This document shows, in pieces, positions 1-5,403 of a DNA stretch of 8,769 nucleotides. The stretch comes from JBBTCJ01 sp038043285 (GTDB taxonomy: Bacteria > Planctomycetota > Phycisphaerae > UBA1845). The notes under the pieces are model-generated. The model was not told where the DNA came from, made no database searches, and saw only the letters and a list, made by a program, of their open reading frames with translations. Position 1 is the stretch's first letter; each line of letters starts with the position of its first letter. The translations under genes were made by a program, and so were the position numbers. The DNA is taken from contig JBBTCJ010000100.1 of NCBI GenBank assembly GCA_038043285.1, positions 1-8,769 of the forward strand, written 5' to 3'.

Positions 1-12
1 TGAATGACGCTT

Positions 13-79
13 GCCACGGGTTCCGTCCGCCGATGGCGGACTCCACCCGTGGCTATCTTCCTCGGCCCCTTACGGGGCC
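13..79. repeat. Double-hairpin palindromic repeat
   Basis: Two adjacent hairpins. The first has an outer stem GCCACGGGT (13-21) with ACCCGTGGC (45-53), a symmetric TCC/TCC internal loop, and an inner stem GTCCGCC (25-31) with GGCGGAC (35-41) around GAT. The second is GGCCCC (64-69), loop TTAC, GGGGCC (74-79). All paired arms are perfect. No T-run follows, so a terminator is unlikely. An interspersed extragenic palindrome is the best reading; other genomic copies would confirm it. Confidence 0.75.
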
Positions 80-228
80 ACAAAAGATCCCGCCGGAAGT
101 GTCACGGACCTTCCCTCCCGCGAACTGCCGAATTCCTGTTGCATCCGTGGAACCGGATTCGGTACGATCGCTGCGACTTGGTCATTTCCAGACTCATGGG
201 ACAACGCATCACCCGGCCTGCCCGGGCG

Positions 229-246
229 AAGGAGGAATCGCTCATG
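229..246 (+). promoter_or_regulatory. Strong Shine-Dalgarno with ATG, alternative start of the beta-helix gene
   Basis: AAGGAGGA at 229-236 lies 7 bases before ATG at 244. This ATG is in frame with the beta-helix gene whose signal peptide starts at 544. It is the best ribosome binding site in the left half, while the ATG at 544 has none. Starting here would put 100 residues, mostly translated repeat, before the signal peptide. Either this is the original start and repeats inserted after it, or it belongs to a lost small gene. Confidence 0.4.
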
Positions 247-319
247 TGCACCACGAACTCCCACGTTCAACACGTTTACGAAACTCATCCCCGAACCCGC
301 CCCAAGCTCGGCGCTCGTT

Positions 320-344
320 GTAACGTCGGAGTTCATCCCCGGCG
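320..344 (+). repeat. Degenerate REP-like hairpin
   Basis: A diverged copy of the GTAG-footed hairpin at 364-388: it starts GTAA instead of GTAG, and the arms CGTCGGAG and CCCCGGCG around TTCAT pair imperfectly. It reads in the same orientation as the intact copy downstream. Confidence 0.5.
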
Positions 345-363
345 CACCGTTCGCCTCGCCCAC

Positions 364-437
364 GTAGCGTCGGGGTTTATCCCCGACGTGTTCGCGGCGT
401 CCAAGGAAAGGCCGTCACCCATGAAGGGTGACGCTAC
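364..437. repeat. REP/iREP pair (BIME-like), copy 1
   Basis: Unit A (364-388) is GTAG followed by the perfect stem CGTCGGGG/CCCCGACG with loop TTTAT. Unit B (414-437) read on the minus strand also begins GTAG, followed by stem CGTCACCC/GGGTGAC. The two units therefore face each other, bounded by GTAGCGTC and its complement GACGCTAC, 25 bases apart. A 5' GTAG foot before a hairpin, with paired inverted copies, is the classical description of REP sequences mobilised by RAYT (TnpA_REP) proteins. No RAYT gene is in the window, so that link is inferred. Confidence 0.75.
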
Positions 438-504
438 ACCCTCCGGCGCCCGCTGTAACCTCGCCTTGGCGCCGCGGGGCATGGCGCCGGCGGCGAACAC
501 TCCC

Positions 505-528
505 GCCGCCCACGAAGGGCGACGCCAC
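505..528 (-). repeat. REP-like hairpin, inverted orientation
   Basis: A variant of unit B: GCCGCCC, a short loop, then AGGGCGAC followed by GCCAC in place of GCTAC. The T to C changes in the arms match those in the copy at 2257-2280. It ends 15 bases before the ATG at 544, so it may mark the left edge of the AT-rich gene. Confidence 0.55.
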
Positions 529-543
529 AGCGATATAACTAAC

Positions 544-1488
544 ATGGCAAAGTCATTAACAGATTCAGTAAAAAGCGCGAGAATTTCTGGAAAAGGGCTA
601 AGCAGGAAAGTGGCAATTGGAGCAATCGGTTTGGCATCTTATTTAGCTTCTCCCCAAGGTGTTTACGCGGATAAATTTGTCAACAATACGATGAATTACA
701 CGACAATAAATAGCGTTATCGCGAGCGCCGCTTCCGGAGAGGATGTTCATTTTGCAACAGGAGTTTATCAATTGCCGATGATTCAGGGGGCACATTATGA
801 TTTGGTCAATCCAGGGGTTGACATCGTGGCTGATGGCGCGGTCACCTTGAGGGGTGCGACACCGACGTCTGGAAGAGTCGTGAGAGTTAATTCTGTAAAC
901 AGCAGGGTTGTTGGTTTTGTCATCGAAGGTGCTCTGTTAGGGATTCAATCAAGTGCTGATTTTGATCCTGCTGCTCCGATATATATTCAGAACAATGTCA
1001 TTCAAAATGTTGAAAAGGGAATAGAGTGGGACAACAAATCAGTTTCAGGCTCTAATCTTTTGCCGAGCATAATTGTCGATGGGAACTATCTTAAAAGCGT
1101 TTCTAGAGGGAATATTTTTAACGAGCAAGGAATTGCAGCAAATAGTCAAACATCGTGGGCGCAAATTTCAAATTGCACTTTTGAAGAAATAACTGTTATT
1201 GGATCAGAACTTCCATCGTATCCTTTAGGAAATACAGCGACACCTACCAGAGTGGTTGCAGGTTTAGGAGCATTAGATAAGAATCTTTATATTAATTGTG
1301 ATGGTGTGCCATTATCTCCCTCACAAGTAACTGGATTACCTGGACCAATAGCTAGTTCAACAACTGCGTCTGCAACTTCTCCAGACCTTCCAGATAAAAA
1401 TGGTGAATTTCAAGATGGTTTAAATCCAGCGCCAGGTTATGAATGGGTGGACTATATAAAAAATACACATGGGGGCAGAATTTTATAG
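544..1488 (+). CDS. Exported beta-helix protein, N-terminal part (frameshifted)
   Basis: Encodes 314 residues up to a stop reached just after an apparent frame change. Residues 1-42 look like a Sec signal peptide: basic start, hydrophobic core VAIGAIGLASYLA, likely cleavage after VYA. The body resembles a right-handed parallel beta-helix (pectin-lyase-like fold): TINSVIASAASGEDVHFATGVY matches the usual opening rung, and IYIQNNVIQNVEKGIEW and SIIVDGNYL match later rungs. The remainder, a dockerin pair and sorting tail, continues in the -1 frame (1464-1886); joined, the protein would be 447 residues. The ATG at 544 is chosen because the signal peptide begins there, though it lacks a ribosome binding site; ATG 244 in the same frame has a strong one. 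The gene is far more AT-rich than its neighbours (1141-1200 has 19 G/C of 60; 7921-7980 has 42). The substrate or role is unknown, but a surface or cell-wall location is likely. Confidence 0.7.
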   Translation: MAKSLTDSVKSARISGKGLSRKVAIGAIGLASYLASPQGVYADKFVNNTMNYTTINSVIASAASGEDVHFATGVYQLPMIQGAHYDLVNPGVDIVADGAVTLRGATPTSGRVVRVNSVNSRVVGFVIEGALLGIQSSADFDPAAPIYIQNNVIQNVEKGIEWDNKSVSGSNLLPSIIVDGNYLKSVSRGNIFNEQGIAANSQTSWAQISNCTFEEITVIGSELPSYPLGNTATPTRVVAGLGALDKNLYINCDGVPLSPSQVTGLPGPIASSTTASATSPDLPDKNGEFQDGLNPAPGYEWVDYIKNTHGGRIL

Positions 1489-1886
1489 GAGACCCTCAGC
1501 TTGATTGCTATAGAAGACCAATCCCTCCAAATTCTCCAGCAATAATAAGAAATTTACAAACAGGACAAGTAATCTCTGTTTCTGGGGCATTTCCGATTAA
1601 ATTTGATTTTAATAGAGATAATTATTTAGATGATTCAGATCATAATGCAATGTTACAAAGATTAACTGGAAATGGAATGATCGCCCCATTATCCGACGCA
1701 TCAAATTTTGATTTCGATTGCGATGGAGATATAGATTATAGTGATGTCGCTGAATTTGAAGCAAGAGCAGATAGAATAACAACCCATACGATTCCGGCAA
1801 CGTCAACATGGGCGCAGATCATCATGGGCCTGACTTTGACGGCCGCAGGAATCCTTACGATAAGAAGCAAGAGACCGACCCCGTAG
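1443..1886 (+). CDS. Dockerin-like pair and C-terminal sorting tail of the same protein (-1 frame)
   Basis: Open in the -1 frame relative to the upstream segment and overlapping it. From about 1464 it continues the beta-helix protein: GDPQLDCY and PPNSPAI are typical of the last rungs of such proteins. Two calcium-loop repeats follow: DFNRDNYLDDSD (1605-1640) and DFDCDGDIDYSD (1710-1745), with Asp/Asn at positions 1, 3, 5, 9 and 12, as in dockerin type I. The end (1791-1886) reads IPATSTW, then a hydrophobic segment and a basic tail RSKR, matching the IPTL-CTERM/VPTxxEW family of sorting signals. This tail is GC-rich unlike the rest. The ATG at 1443 has only a weak ribosome site, so separate translation is less likely than frameshifting, a sequencing error or a broken gene. 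Confidence 0.65.
   Translation: MGGLYKKYTWGQNFIGDPQLDCYRRPIPPNSPAIIRNLQTGQVISVSGAFPIKFDFNRDNYLDDSDHNAMLQRLTGNGMIAPLSDASNFDFDCDGDIDYSDVAEFEARADRITTHTIPATSTWAQIIMGLTLTAAGILTIRSKRPTP
1458..1464 (+). other. Slippery heptamer A AAA AAT at the frame change
   Basis: An A6 tract followed by T, in the phase needed for -1 slippage: upstream-frame codons are ATA AAA AAT, and slipping back one base gives AAA AAA TAC, which enters the frame of the dockerin segment. The upstream frame stops 22 bases later (1486-1488). A G5 run at 1471-1475 is a second possible indel site. A one-base assembly error in the A6 would look identical. Confidence 0.45.
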
Positions 1887-1895
1887 ATGTTTCGC

Positions 1896-1999
1896 GTAGC
1901 GTCGGGGTTCATCCCCGACGAAAAAGGCCGTCACCCATGAAGGGTGACGCTACAATCCTCCCGGACGCAACCCCGTAGCGTCGGGGTTTATCCCCGACG
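1896..1999. repeat. REP/iREP/REP cluster, copy 2
   Basis: Begins 10 bases after the stop of the dockerin segment. Unit A at 1896-1920 (loop TTCAT), inverted unit B at 1930-1953 and a second unit A at 1975-1999 (loop TTTAT). A and B are only 9 bases apart here, against 25 in copy 1, so the spacer is not conserved while the hairpins and GTAG feet are. Together with the copies at 320-528 it brackets the AT-rich gene. Confidence 0.75.
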
Positions 2000-2000
2000 G

Positions 2001-2031
2001 ATGTTTCGACCACAATGTTTCGACCGCAATG
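2001..2031 (+). repeat. Short 14-bp tandem duplication
   Basis: ATGTTTCGACCACA is followed directly by ATGTTTCGACCGCA and then ATG: two copies differing at one base. The core ATGTTTCG also occurs at 1887-1894, immediately before the previous repeat cluster, so it may be part of the sequence surrounding these hairpins. Confidence 0.6.
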
Positions 2032-2056
2032 GGGACATTCTGATTGTTCCCGAGCC

Positions 2057-2072
2057 GCGGGCTTCAGCCCGC
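2057..2072. repeat. Short perfect palindrome GCGGGCT/AGCCCGC
   Basis: Perfect 7-bp arms with a TC loop, inside a CCGCGGGCTTCAGCCCGCG context. It lacks the GTAG foot of the neighbouring repeats and has no T-run, so it is probably a separate interspersed palindrome family. It lies directly upstream of the dockerin remnant and may have replaced that gene's 5' part. Confidence 0.5.
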
Positions 2073-2082
2073 GCGGCCGTGC

Positions 2083-2166
2083 GCTGAACTTTCCGACGCC
2101 GACCACGACGGCGACGTGGACCTGCACGACTTCTACCTGCTGGAGCACGTTTTCGTCGGGCCGTGA
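2083..2166 (+). pseudogene. 3' remnant of a second dockerin-type gene
   Basis: One frame reads AELSDADHDGDVDLHDF followed by YLLEHVFVGP and a stop at 2164-2166. DADHDGDVDLHD is a calcium-loop repeat of the dockerin kind (Asp at 1, 3, 5, 7, 9 and 12), and a short tail ending in GP before the stop is common for such domains. The frame is open only from 2044, contains no start codon and is repeat sequence before about 2083. It is GC-rich like the rest of the genome, unlike the dockerin segment at 1605-1745, so it is not a simple copy of that gene. Too short to know what the full protein was. Confidence 0.55.
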
Positions 2167-2207
2167 AGCACACGCAGAAAGAAGCCCTGAGCAATTCACT
2201 TCTTCCT

Positions 2208-2280
2208 GTAGCGTCGCGGTTTATCCGCGGCGAGACTTCCCGATATCCACGGCTACGCCGCCCATGAAGGGCGACGCTAC
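2208..2280. repeat. REP/iREP pair (BIME-like), copy 3, with compensatory changes
   Basis: Unit A (2208-2232) is GTAG with arms CGTCGCGG and CCGCGGCG around TTTAT. Compared with copy 1, a G to C change in one arm is matched by C to G in the other, keeping the stem. Unit B (2257-2280) has GCCGCCC/GGGCGAC where copy 1 has GTCACCC/GGGTGAC, again changed in both arms. The spacing between A and B is 24 bases. Confidence 0.75.
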
Positions 2281-2404
2281 ACAAAAAGCGAAGACGGTGT
2301 AGCACGTTGAAACGGCATCCGCTGTGACCTTCCGCCGGAACCGGCGTGCAACCGCCCGCGTTGCCGAGGTCGCTGGTGCTACGCTACGATCTCCGCGACA
2401 GGTT

Positions 2405-2425
2405 GTAGGGCGGGCTGTGCCCGCC
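2405..2425 (+). repeat. GTAG-footed hairpin upstream of the thioesterase gene
   Basis: GTAG (2405-2408) followed by a perfect 7-bp stem GGCGGGC (2409-2415) and GCCCGCC (2419-2425) around TGT. The foot is the same as in the other repeats but the stem differs, suggesting a second REP subfamily. It ends 21 bases before the thioesterase ribosome binding site, so it may lie in that gene's leader. Confidence 0.6.
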
Positions 2426-2461
2426 TTCTTGCGAACCGCCCACGCCAAAGGAGCAAGGCTT

Positions 2462-2875
2462 ATGCTGGAAACCGAACTCGGCCGGGCGATCCTCGCCCGC
2501 ATCCGCCGCATTCCCATTGTGGACACGCTGAAGATACGCGTCGTCGAGTTCGCCTCCGGTACTTGCAAGGCCGTCGTCCCCTACGACCGCAAATACGACG
2601 GCGTCTATGAATCCTTTCACGGCGGCCTGCTGATGACCGTGGCCGACAGCATCGCCTGCTTCGCCATCATGACCCAAACCGGTCCCGACGAGCGCTTGAC
2701 CACCACGGACATGAACATCCGCTTCCTGCACGCCTGCCGCACCGACGTGACCGCGGTCGCCAAGGTCATCAAACTTGGCAAGACCCTCTGCCCCGTGGCC
2801 ATCGACCTCTTCGACGCCAACGGAACCCCCGTGGCCGTGGCCCAAGTCAGCTACATTCGACTGCCGAAGAAATGA
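2462..2875 (+). CDS. PaaI/YdiI-like hotdog-fold thioesterase
   Basis: 137 residues, the normal size of a single hotdog domain. The signature is FHGGLLMTVADSIACFAIM (residues 52-70): the HGG motif and Asp62 on the central helix correspond to the catalytic region of PaaI-type acyl-CoA thioesterases. The later strands TDMNIRFLHAC, DVTAVAKVIKLGKTLCPVAIDLFD and GTPVAVAQVSYIRL fit the rest of the fold. Expected reaction: hydrolysis of an acyl- or aryl-acyl-CoA in the cytoplasm; the substrate cannot be read from sequence. Start chosen at ATG 2462 because AAAGGAG (2447-2453) precedes it at good spacing. No co-transcribed partner is evident: repeats lie on both sides and a tandem array starts right after the stop. 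Confidence 0.85.
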   Translation: MLETELGRAILARIRRIPIVDTLKIRVVEFASGTCKAVVPYDRKYDGVYESFHGGLLMTVADSIACFAIMTQTGPDERLTTTDMNIRFLHACRTDVTAVAKVIKLGKTLCPVAIDLFDANGTPVAVAQVSYIRLPKK

Positions 2876-2877
2876 CG

Positions 2878-3234
2878 TGTTGCGGCGTACGCGGCCCTGA
2901 CCGAAACGTCTACTGCTCCATCCTGTCGCGGTTCGGATCGAAACGGCAACCACAGTGCCACCGGCGNNNNNNNNNNNNNNNNNNNNNNNNNNNNNNNNNN
3001 NNNNNNNNNNNNNNNNNNNNNNNNNNNNNNNNNNNNNNNNNNNNNNNNNNNNNNNNNNNNNNNNNNCGGAATGGATTGAAACGGCGACCGCTCCATCCTG
3101 TCGCGGTTCTGATCGAAACGGCGAGCTCAGTGCCACCGGCGCGGAATGGATTGAAACGGCGAGCTCAGCGCCACCGGCGCGGAATGGATTGAAACGGCGA
3201 CCGCTCCATCCTGTCGCGGTTCTGATCGAAACGG
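2878..3234 (+). repeat. Tandem array of 37/38-bp units ending in GATYGAAACGG, CRISPR-like but spacerless
   Basis: Two unit types alternate. P (37 bp) carries CTCCATCCTGTCGCGG then TTCTGATCGAAACGGCGA. Q (38 bp) carries CTCAGYGCCACCGGCGCGG then AATGGATTGAAACGGCGA. They share GCGG, GAT, GAAACGG and the closing GCGA, so they are subtypes of one repeat. GAAAC falls at 2903, 2940, 3078, 3115, 3153, 3191 and 3228: steps of 37, 38 (ignoring the Ns), 37, 38, 38 and 37. Order: degenerate P, P, Q (interrupted by Ns), P, Q, Q, P. The first unit starts next to the thioesterase stop and is the most diverged. Unit size and the TTGAAAC/TCGAAAC end recall CRISPR repeats, but nothing unique lies between units and no cas gene is visible. 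Bases 3235-3353 after it hold no gene, only AATTG/CAATT at 3267-3277. Confidence 0.8.
2967..3066. other. Assembly gap (100 N)
   Basis: Exactly 100 Ns, a customary placeholder for a gap of unknown length. The bases on each side belong to one Q unit of the tandem array: GTGCCACCGGCG before and CGGAATGG after join without loss or overlap. The gap thus probably hides a whole number of repeat units, possibly none. Confidence 0.95.
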
Positions 3235-3353
3235 ATGTCATCGACAATCGTCAATCCGAAATCGGCAATTGGCAATTCGCCGCTCGACTCCCGCCGCCGT
3301 CGGGGTACGATTTGTGCCGAAAACGAAATTGTCAACCCACGGGAGCGGCGACC

Positions 3354-4355
3354 ATGACCAGCGACAACGGATGGTATTACGTCAAGAGCGGGCAAACCGT
3401 TGGACCCGTTTCCAGGGATGAATTGCGCCGGGCCGTCGCCTCCGCCGATGGGCCCAAGACGCTTGTCTGGGGCCCGGCCGTGCCCGAATGGACCGAAGCC
3501 CGCCACGTCGCGGCGTTGTCCATCCCCACGGCCCGCGCCGTCGCTCCGCCGAAAGCCCCCTCTGCCCGCCGCGCCGACGAGATCGACTACGAAATCTCCG
3601 GCGATGACATGCAGTTCGTCGAAGTCACCCTCGATCCCAACGAGGTCGTCGTCGCCGAAGCGGGAATGATGATGTACATGACCCGGGGCATCGAGATGCA
3701 AACGGTCTTCGGCGACCCCAGCAAGAACTCCGGCTTCTTCGGCAAGCTCATGGAGGCCGGCAAACGCATGATCACCGGCGAATCGCTCTTTCTGACGACC
3801 TTCGGCGCGACCGGAAACCAGCGGGAACAGGTCGCCTTCGCCTCGCCCTATCCCGGAAAGATCATCCCGTTGCACCTCGACGAACTCGGCGGCGAGATCA
3901 TCTGCCAGAAGGACGCCTTCCTCTGCGCCGCCCGCGGCGTGCAGATCGGCATTGCCTTCCAAAAGAAAATCCTCGCCGGCCTCTTCGGCGGCGAAGGGTT
4001 CATCCTGCAACGCCTCACCGGCGACGGCATCGCCTTCGTCCACGCCGGCGGGACCATCGTCCGCCGCGAACTCGCCTCCGGCGAAACCCTCCGCCTCGAC
4101 ACCGGCTGCCTCGTGGCCATGCAACCGAGCGTCGAGTACGACATTCAAGGCGTCTCCGGCATCCGCAACGCCATCTTCGGCGGCGAGGGGCTGTTCCTGG
4201 CCACCCTCCGCGGACCGGGACTCGTCTGGATGCAGTCGCTTCCCTTCACCCGACTCGCCGGACGCATCCTCGCCAACCTGCCGATGGGCCGCGGCGGAAA
4301 GGACGAAGGCTCGATCCTCGGCCCGCTGAGCAATATCTTTGAGTCGAGGTCATGA
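3354..4355 (+). CDS. GYF_2-AIM24 (TIGR00266) family protein
   Basis: 333 residues with two parts. Residues 7-55 form a GYF_2 domain (WYYVKSGQTVGPVSRDEL, then WGPAVPEWTEA), a small module thought to bind proline-rich peptides. After a linker (56-75) comes an AIM24/TIGR00266 domain (about 78-315): AEAGMMMYMT, FLTTFGA, IIPLHLDELGGEIICQKDAFLC, GGEGFILQRLTGDGIAFVHAGGT, DTGCLVAM, NAIFGGEGLFLATLRGPGLVWMQSLP, all hallmarks of the family. AIM24 relatives are beta-rich; the mitochondrial member helps maintain inner-membrane organisation, while the bacterial role is not established. No signal peptide or clear membrane helix is seen, so the protein is probably cytoplasmic. GGAG at 3342-3345 supports the ATG at 3354. 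It ends 63 bases before tpiA with no terminator seen, so read-through is possible. Confidence 0.85.
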   Translation: MTSDNGWYYVKSGQTVGPVSRDELRRAVASADGPKTLVWGPAVPEWTEARHVAALSIPTARAVAPPKAPSARRADEIDYEISGDDMQFVEVTLDPNEVVVAEAGMMMYMTRGIEMQTVFGDPSKNSGFFGKLMEAGKRMITGESLFLTTFGATGNQREQVAFASPYPGKIIPLHLDELGGEIICQKDAFLCAARGVQIGIAFQKKILAGLFGGEGFILQRLTGDGIAFVHAGGTIVRRELASGETLRLDTGCLVAMQPSVEYDIQGVSGIRNAIFGGEGLFLATLRGPGLVWMQSLPFTRLAGRILANLPMGRGGKDEGSILGPLSNIFESRS

Positions 4356-4418
4356 TGCGCCGTCGACGAAACGATAGTCTTCGGAGAGTTTCAGCCTACT
4401 GATCCTGCGAGAACCCCA

Positions 4419-5192
4419 ATGCGAACCCCCCTCATCGCCGGCAACTGGAAAATGCACAAGACGCTCGCCGATGCCCGCGAGCTGGTGACCGCCCTTCGCG
4501 CGGGCCTGGAGAAAATGAACCACGCCGACCGCGTCGAGGTGCTCATCTGCCCCCCGGTGCAGCTTCTCTTCCCCATCGCCAAAGCCGTCGTCGGCTCGCG
4601 CATCATGTTCGGCGGGCAGAACGCCCACCACGAGCCGCAGGGCGCGGTGACCGGCGAGGTCTCCGTGCCCATGCTCCGCGACACCGGCGCGACCCACGTC
4701 ATCATCGGCCACAGCGAACGAAGGCAGCTTTTCCACGAGGACAACGACTGGCTGGCCAAGAAGGTCCGAGCCGTCGTCGGGGGAGGACTCCTCTGCATCT
4801 ACTGCGTCGGCGAAACCCTCGAGGAACGCGAATCAGGCCGAACCGAAGCCGTCGTTCTGAACCAGATTGACCAGGTGCTAGGCCGGGACGTAGACCCGAC
4901 CCGCCTCATCCTGGCTTACGAACCCGTCTGGGCCATCGGCACGGGCCGAACCGCCACCCCCGAACAGGCCCAGGAAGTCCACGCCATGATCCGCCGCCGC
5001 CTGGCCTTTATCTACGACCGTTCGGTGGCCGACCAGACCCGAATCCTCTACGGCGGCAGTGTTAAACCAGGCAATTCCGCCGGGCTGGTGGGCAAGCCGG
5101 ATATCGACGGTGCCCTGGTCGGCGGGGCCTGCTTGGTGGCCGGCGACTTTCTCGGTATCATCCAAGCCGCGGTGGAAACAGCTTCCGCGTGA
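4419..5192 (+). CDS. tpiA: Triose-phosphate isomerase
   Basis: 257 residues, the usual length. Interconverts dihydroxyacetone phosphate and glyceraldehyde 3-phosphate in glycolysis and gluconeogenesis, in the cytoplasm, normally as a dimer. All key residues are present: Asn9 and Lys11 in GNWKMHKT, His98 in IIGHSERR, Glu168 in the AYEPVWAIGTG signature (166-176), and the phosphate-gripping YGGSVKP (211-217) and IDGALVGGACL (229-239). The ATG at 4419 gives the normal N-terminus; only a weak ribosome site is visible before it. It lies 63 bases after the AIM24 gene and 211 bases before secG; tpiA followed by secG is a common bacterial arrangement. Confidence 0.97.
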   Translation: MRTPLIAGNWKMHKTLADARELVTALRAGLEKMNHADRVEVLICPPVQLLFPIAKAVVGSRIMFGGQNAHHEPQGAVTGEVSVPMLRDTGATHVIIGHSERRQLFHEDNDWLAKKVRAVVGGGLLCIYCVGETLEERESGRTEAVVLNQIDQVLGRDVDPTRLILAYEPVWAIGTGRTATPEQAQEVHAMIRRRLAFIYDRSVADQTRILYGGSVKPGNSAGLVGKPDIDGALVGGACLVAGDFLGIIQAAVETASA

Positions 5193-5403
5193 CGGCGTCC
5201 CGGAACGCCTCCGCAAACTCGTCTCTCTCGTCCTCGGGCGAGAGGGTCGGGTGAGGGGGTTGCGGGTTTGGTTGCTTGGAATCGGTTCGACGCGGCAGGT
5301 CGAACGAACGGCGGACTACGCGCTGTTCGCCGAGGTGTGAATTTCTTCGCGCCGTAACGGAGTGTGCCTTCGAGACGGCTTGAAGGTTGGGAGAGCTTAA
5401 ACG
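5193..5403. other. tpiA-secG intergenic region with two hairpins
   Basis: Two inverted repeats: CTCTCG (5225-5230) with CGAGAG (5239-5244), extendable to 5223-5246 with one G-T pair, and GTTCGAC (5285-5291) with GTCGAAC (5299-5305). Neither has a following T-run, so neither is a standard intrinsic terminator. The first may be a decayed repeat or help end tpiA transcription. No promoter for secG was convincingly seen; GGGAG near 5389-5393 is its probable ribosome binding site. Confidence 0.4.

Larger units (their letters stand above)
1..543. other. Repeat-rich region before the beta-helix gene, no independent gene supported
   Basis: The reading frame is open through this stretch in phase with the downstream gene, but most of the translated sequence is palindromic repeat, so it is not convincing protein. 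Contents in order: a double hairpin (13-79), unassigned sequence, a small hairpin CCCGG/CCGGG at 212-226, a strong Shine-Dalgarno with ATG (229-246), and several GTAG-footed hairpins (320-528). A weak promoter-like pair, TTGCAT at 139-144 and TACGAT at 163-168 with 18 bp between, lies upstream of the Shine-Dalgarno; only about half of its positions match consensus, so it is a guess. Confidence 0.5.

Noticed and set aside
1896..1953. Terminator of the dockerin gene
   Set aside because: Stable hairpins follow the stop, but they recur elsewhere in both orientations and lack a T-run; they fit REP units better.
2015..2302. Plus-strand open frame through the repeats
   Set aside because: It reads hairpin repeats and the dockerin remnant out of frame; no start signal or domain.
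2878..3234. A functional CRISPR array
   Set aside because: Units follow each other at 37/38 bp with no distinct spacers, and no cas gene is visible; only the hidden gap could change this.
2955..3353. N-terminal extension of the AIM24 protein through the tandem array
   Set aside because: The frame is open only because of the Ns and GC-rich repeats; the GYF_2 domain and ribosome site place the start at 3354.
3165..4148. Minus-strand open frame opposite the AIM24 gene
   Set aside because: Low-complexity Gly/Ala/Asp composition and complete overlap with a recognised gene.
5225..5244. Intrinsic terminator after tpiA
   Set aside because: A hairpin exists but is followed by GGTCGGGTG, not a T-run.
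5284..5310. tRNA T-arm (GGTTCGA)
   Set aside because: No acceptor, D or anticodon arms can be built around it.
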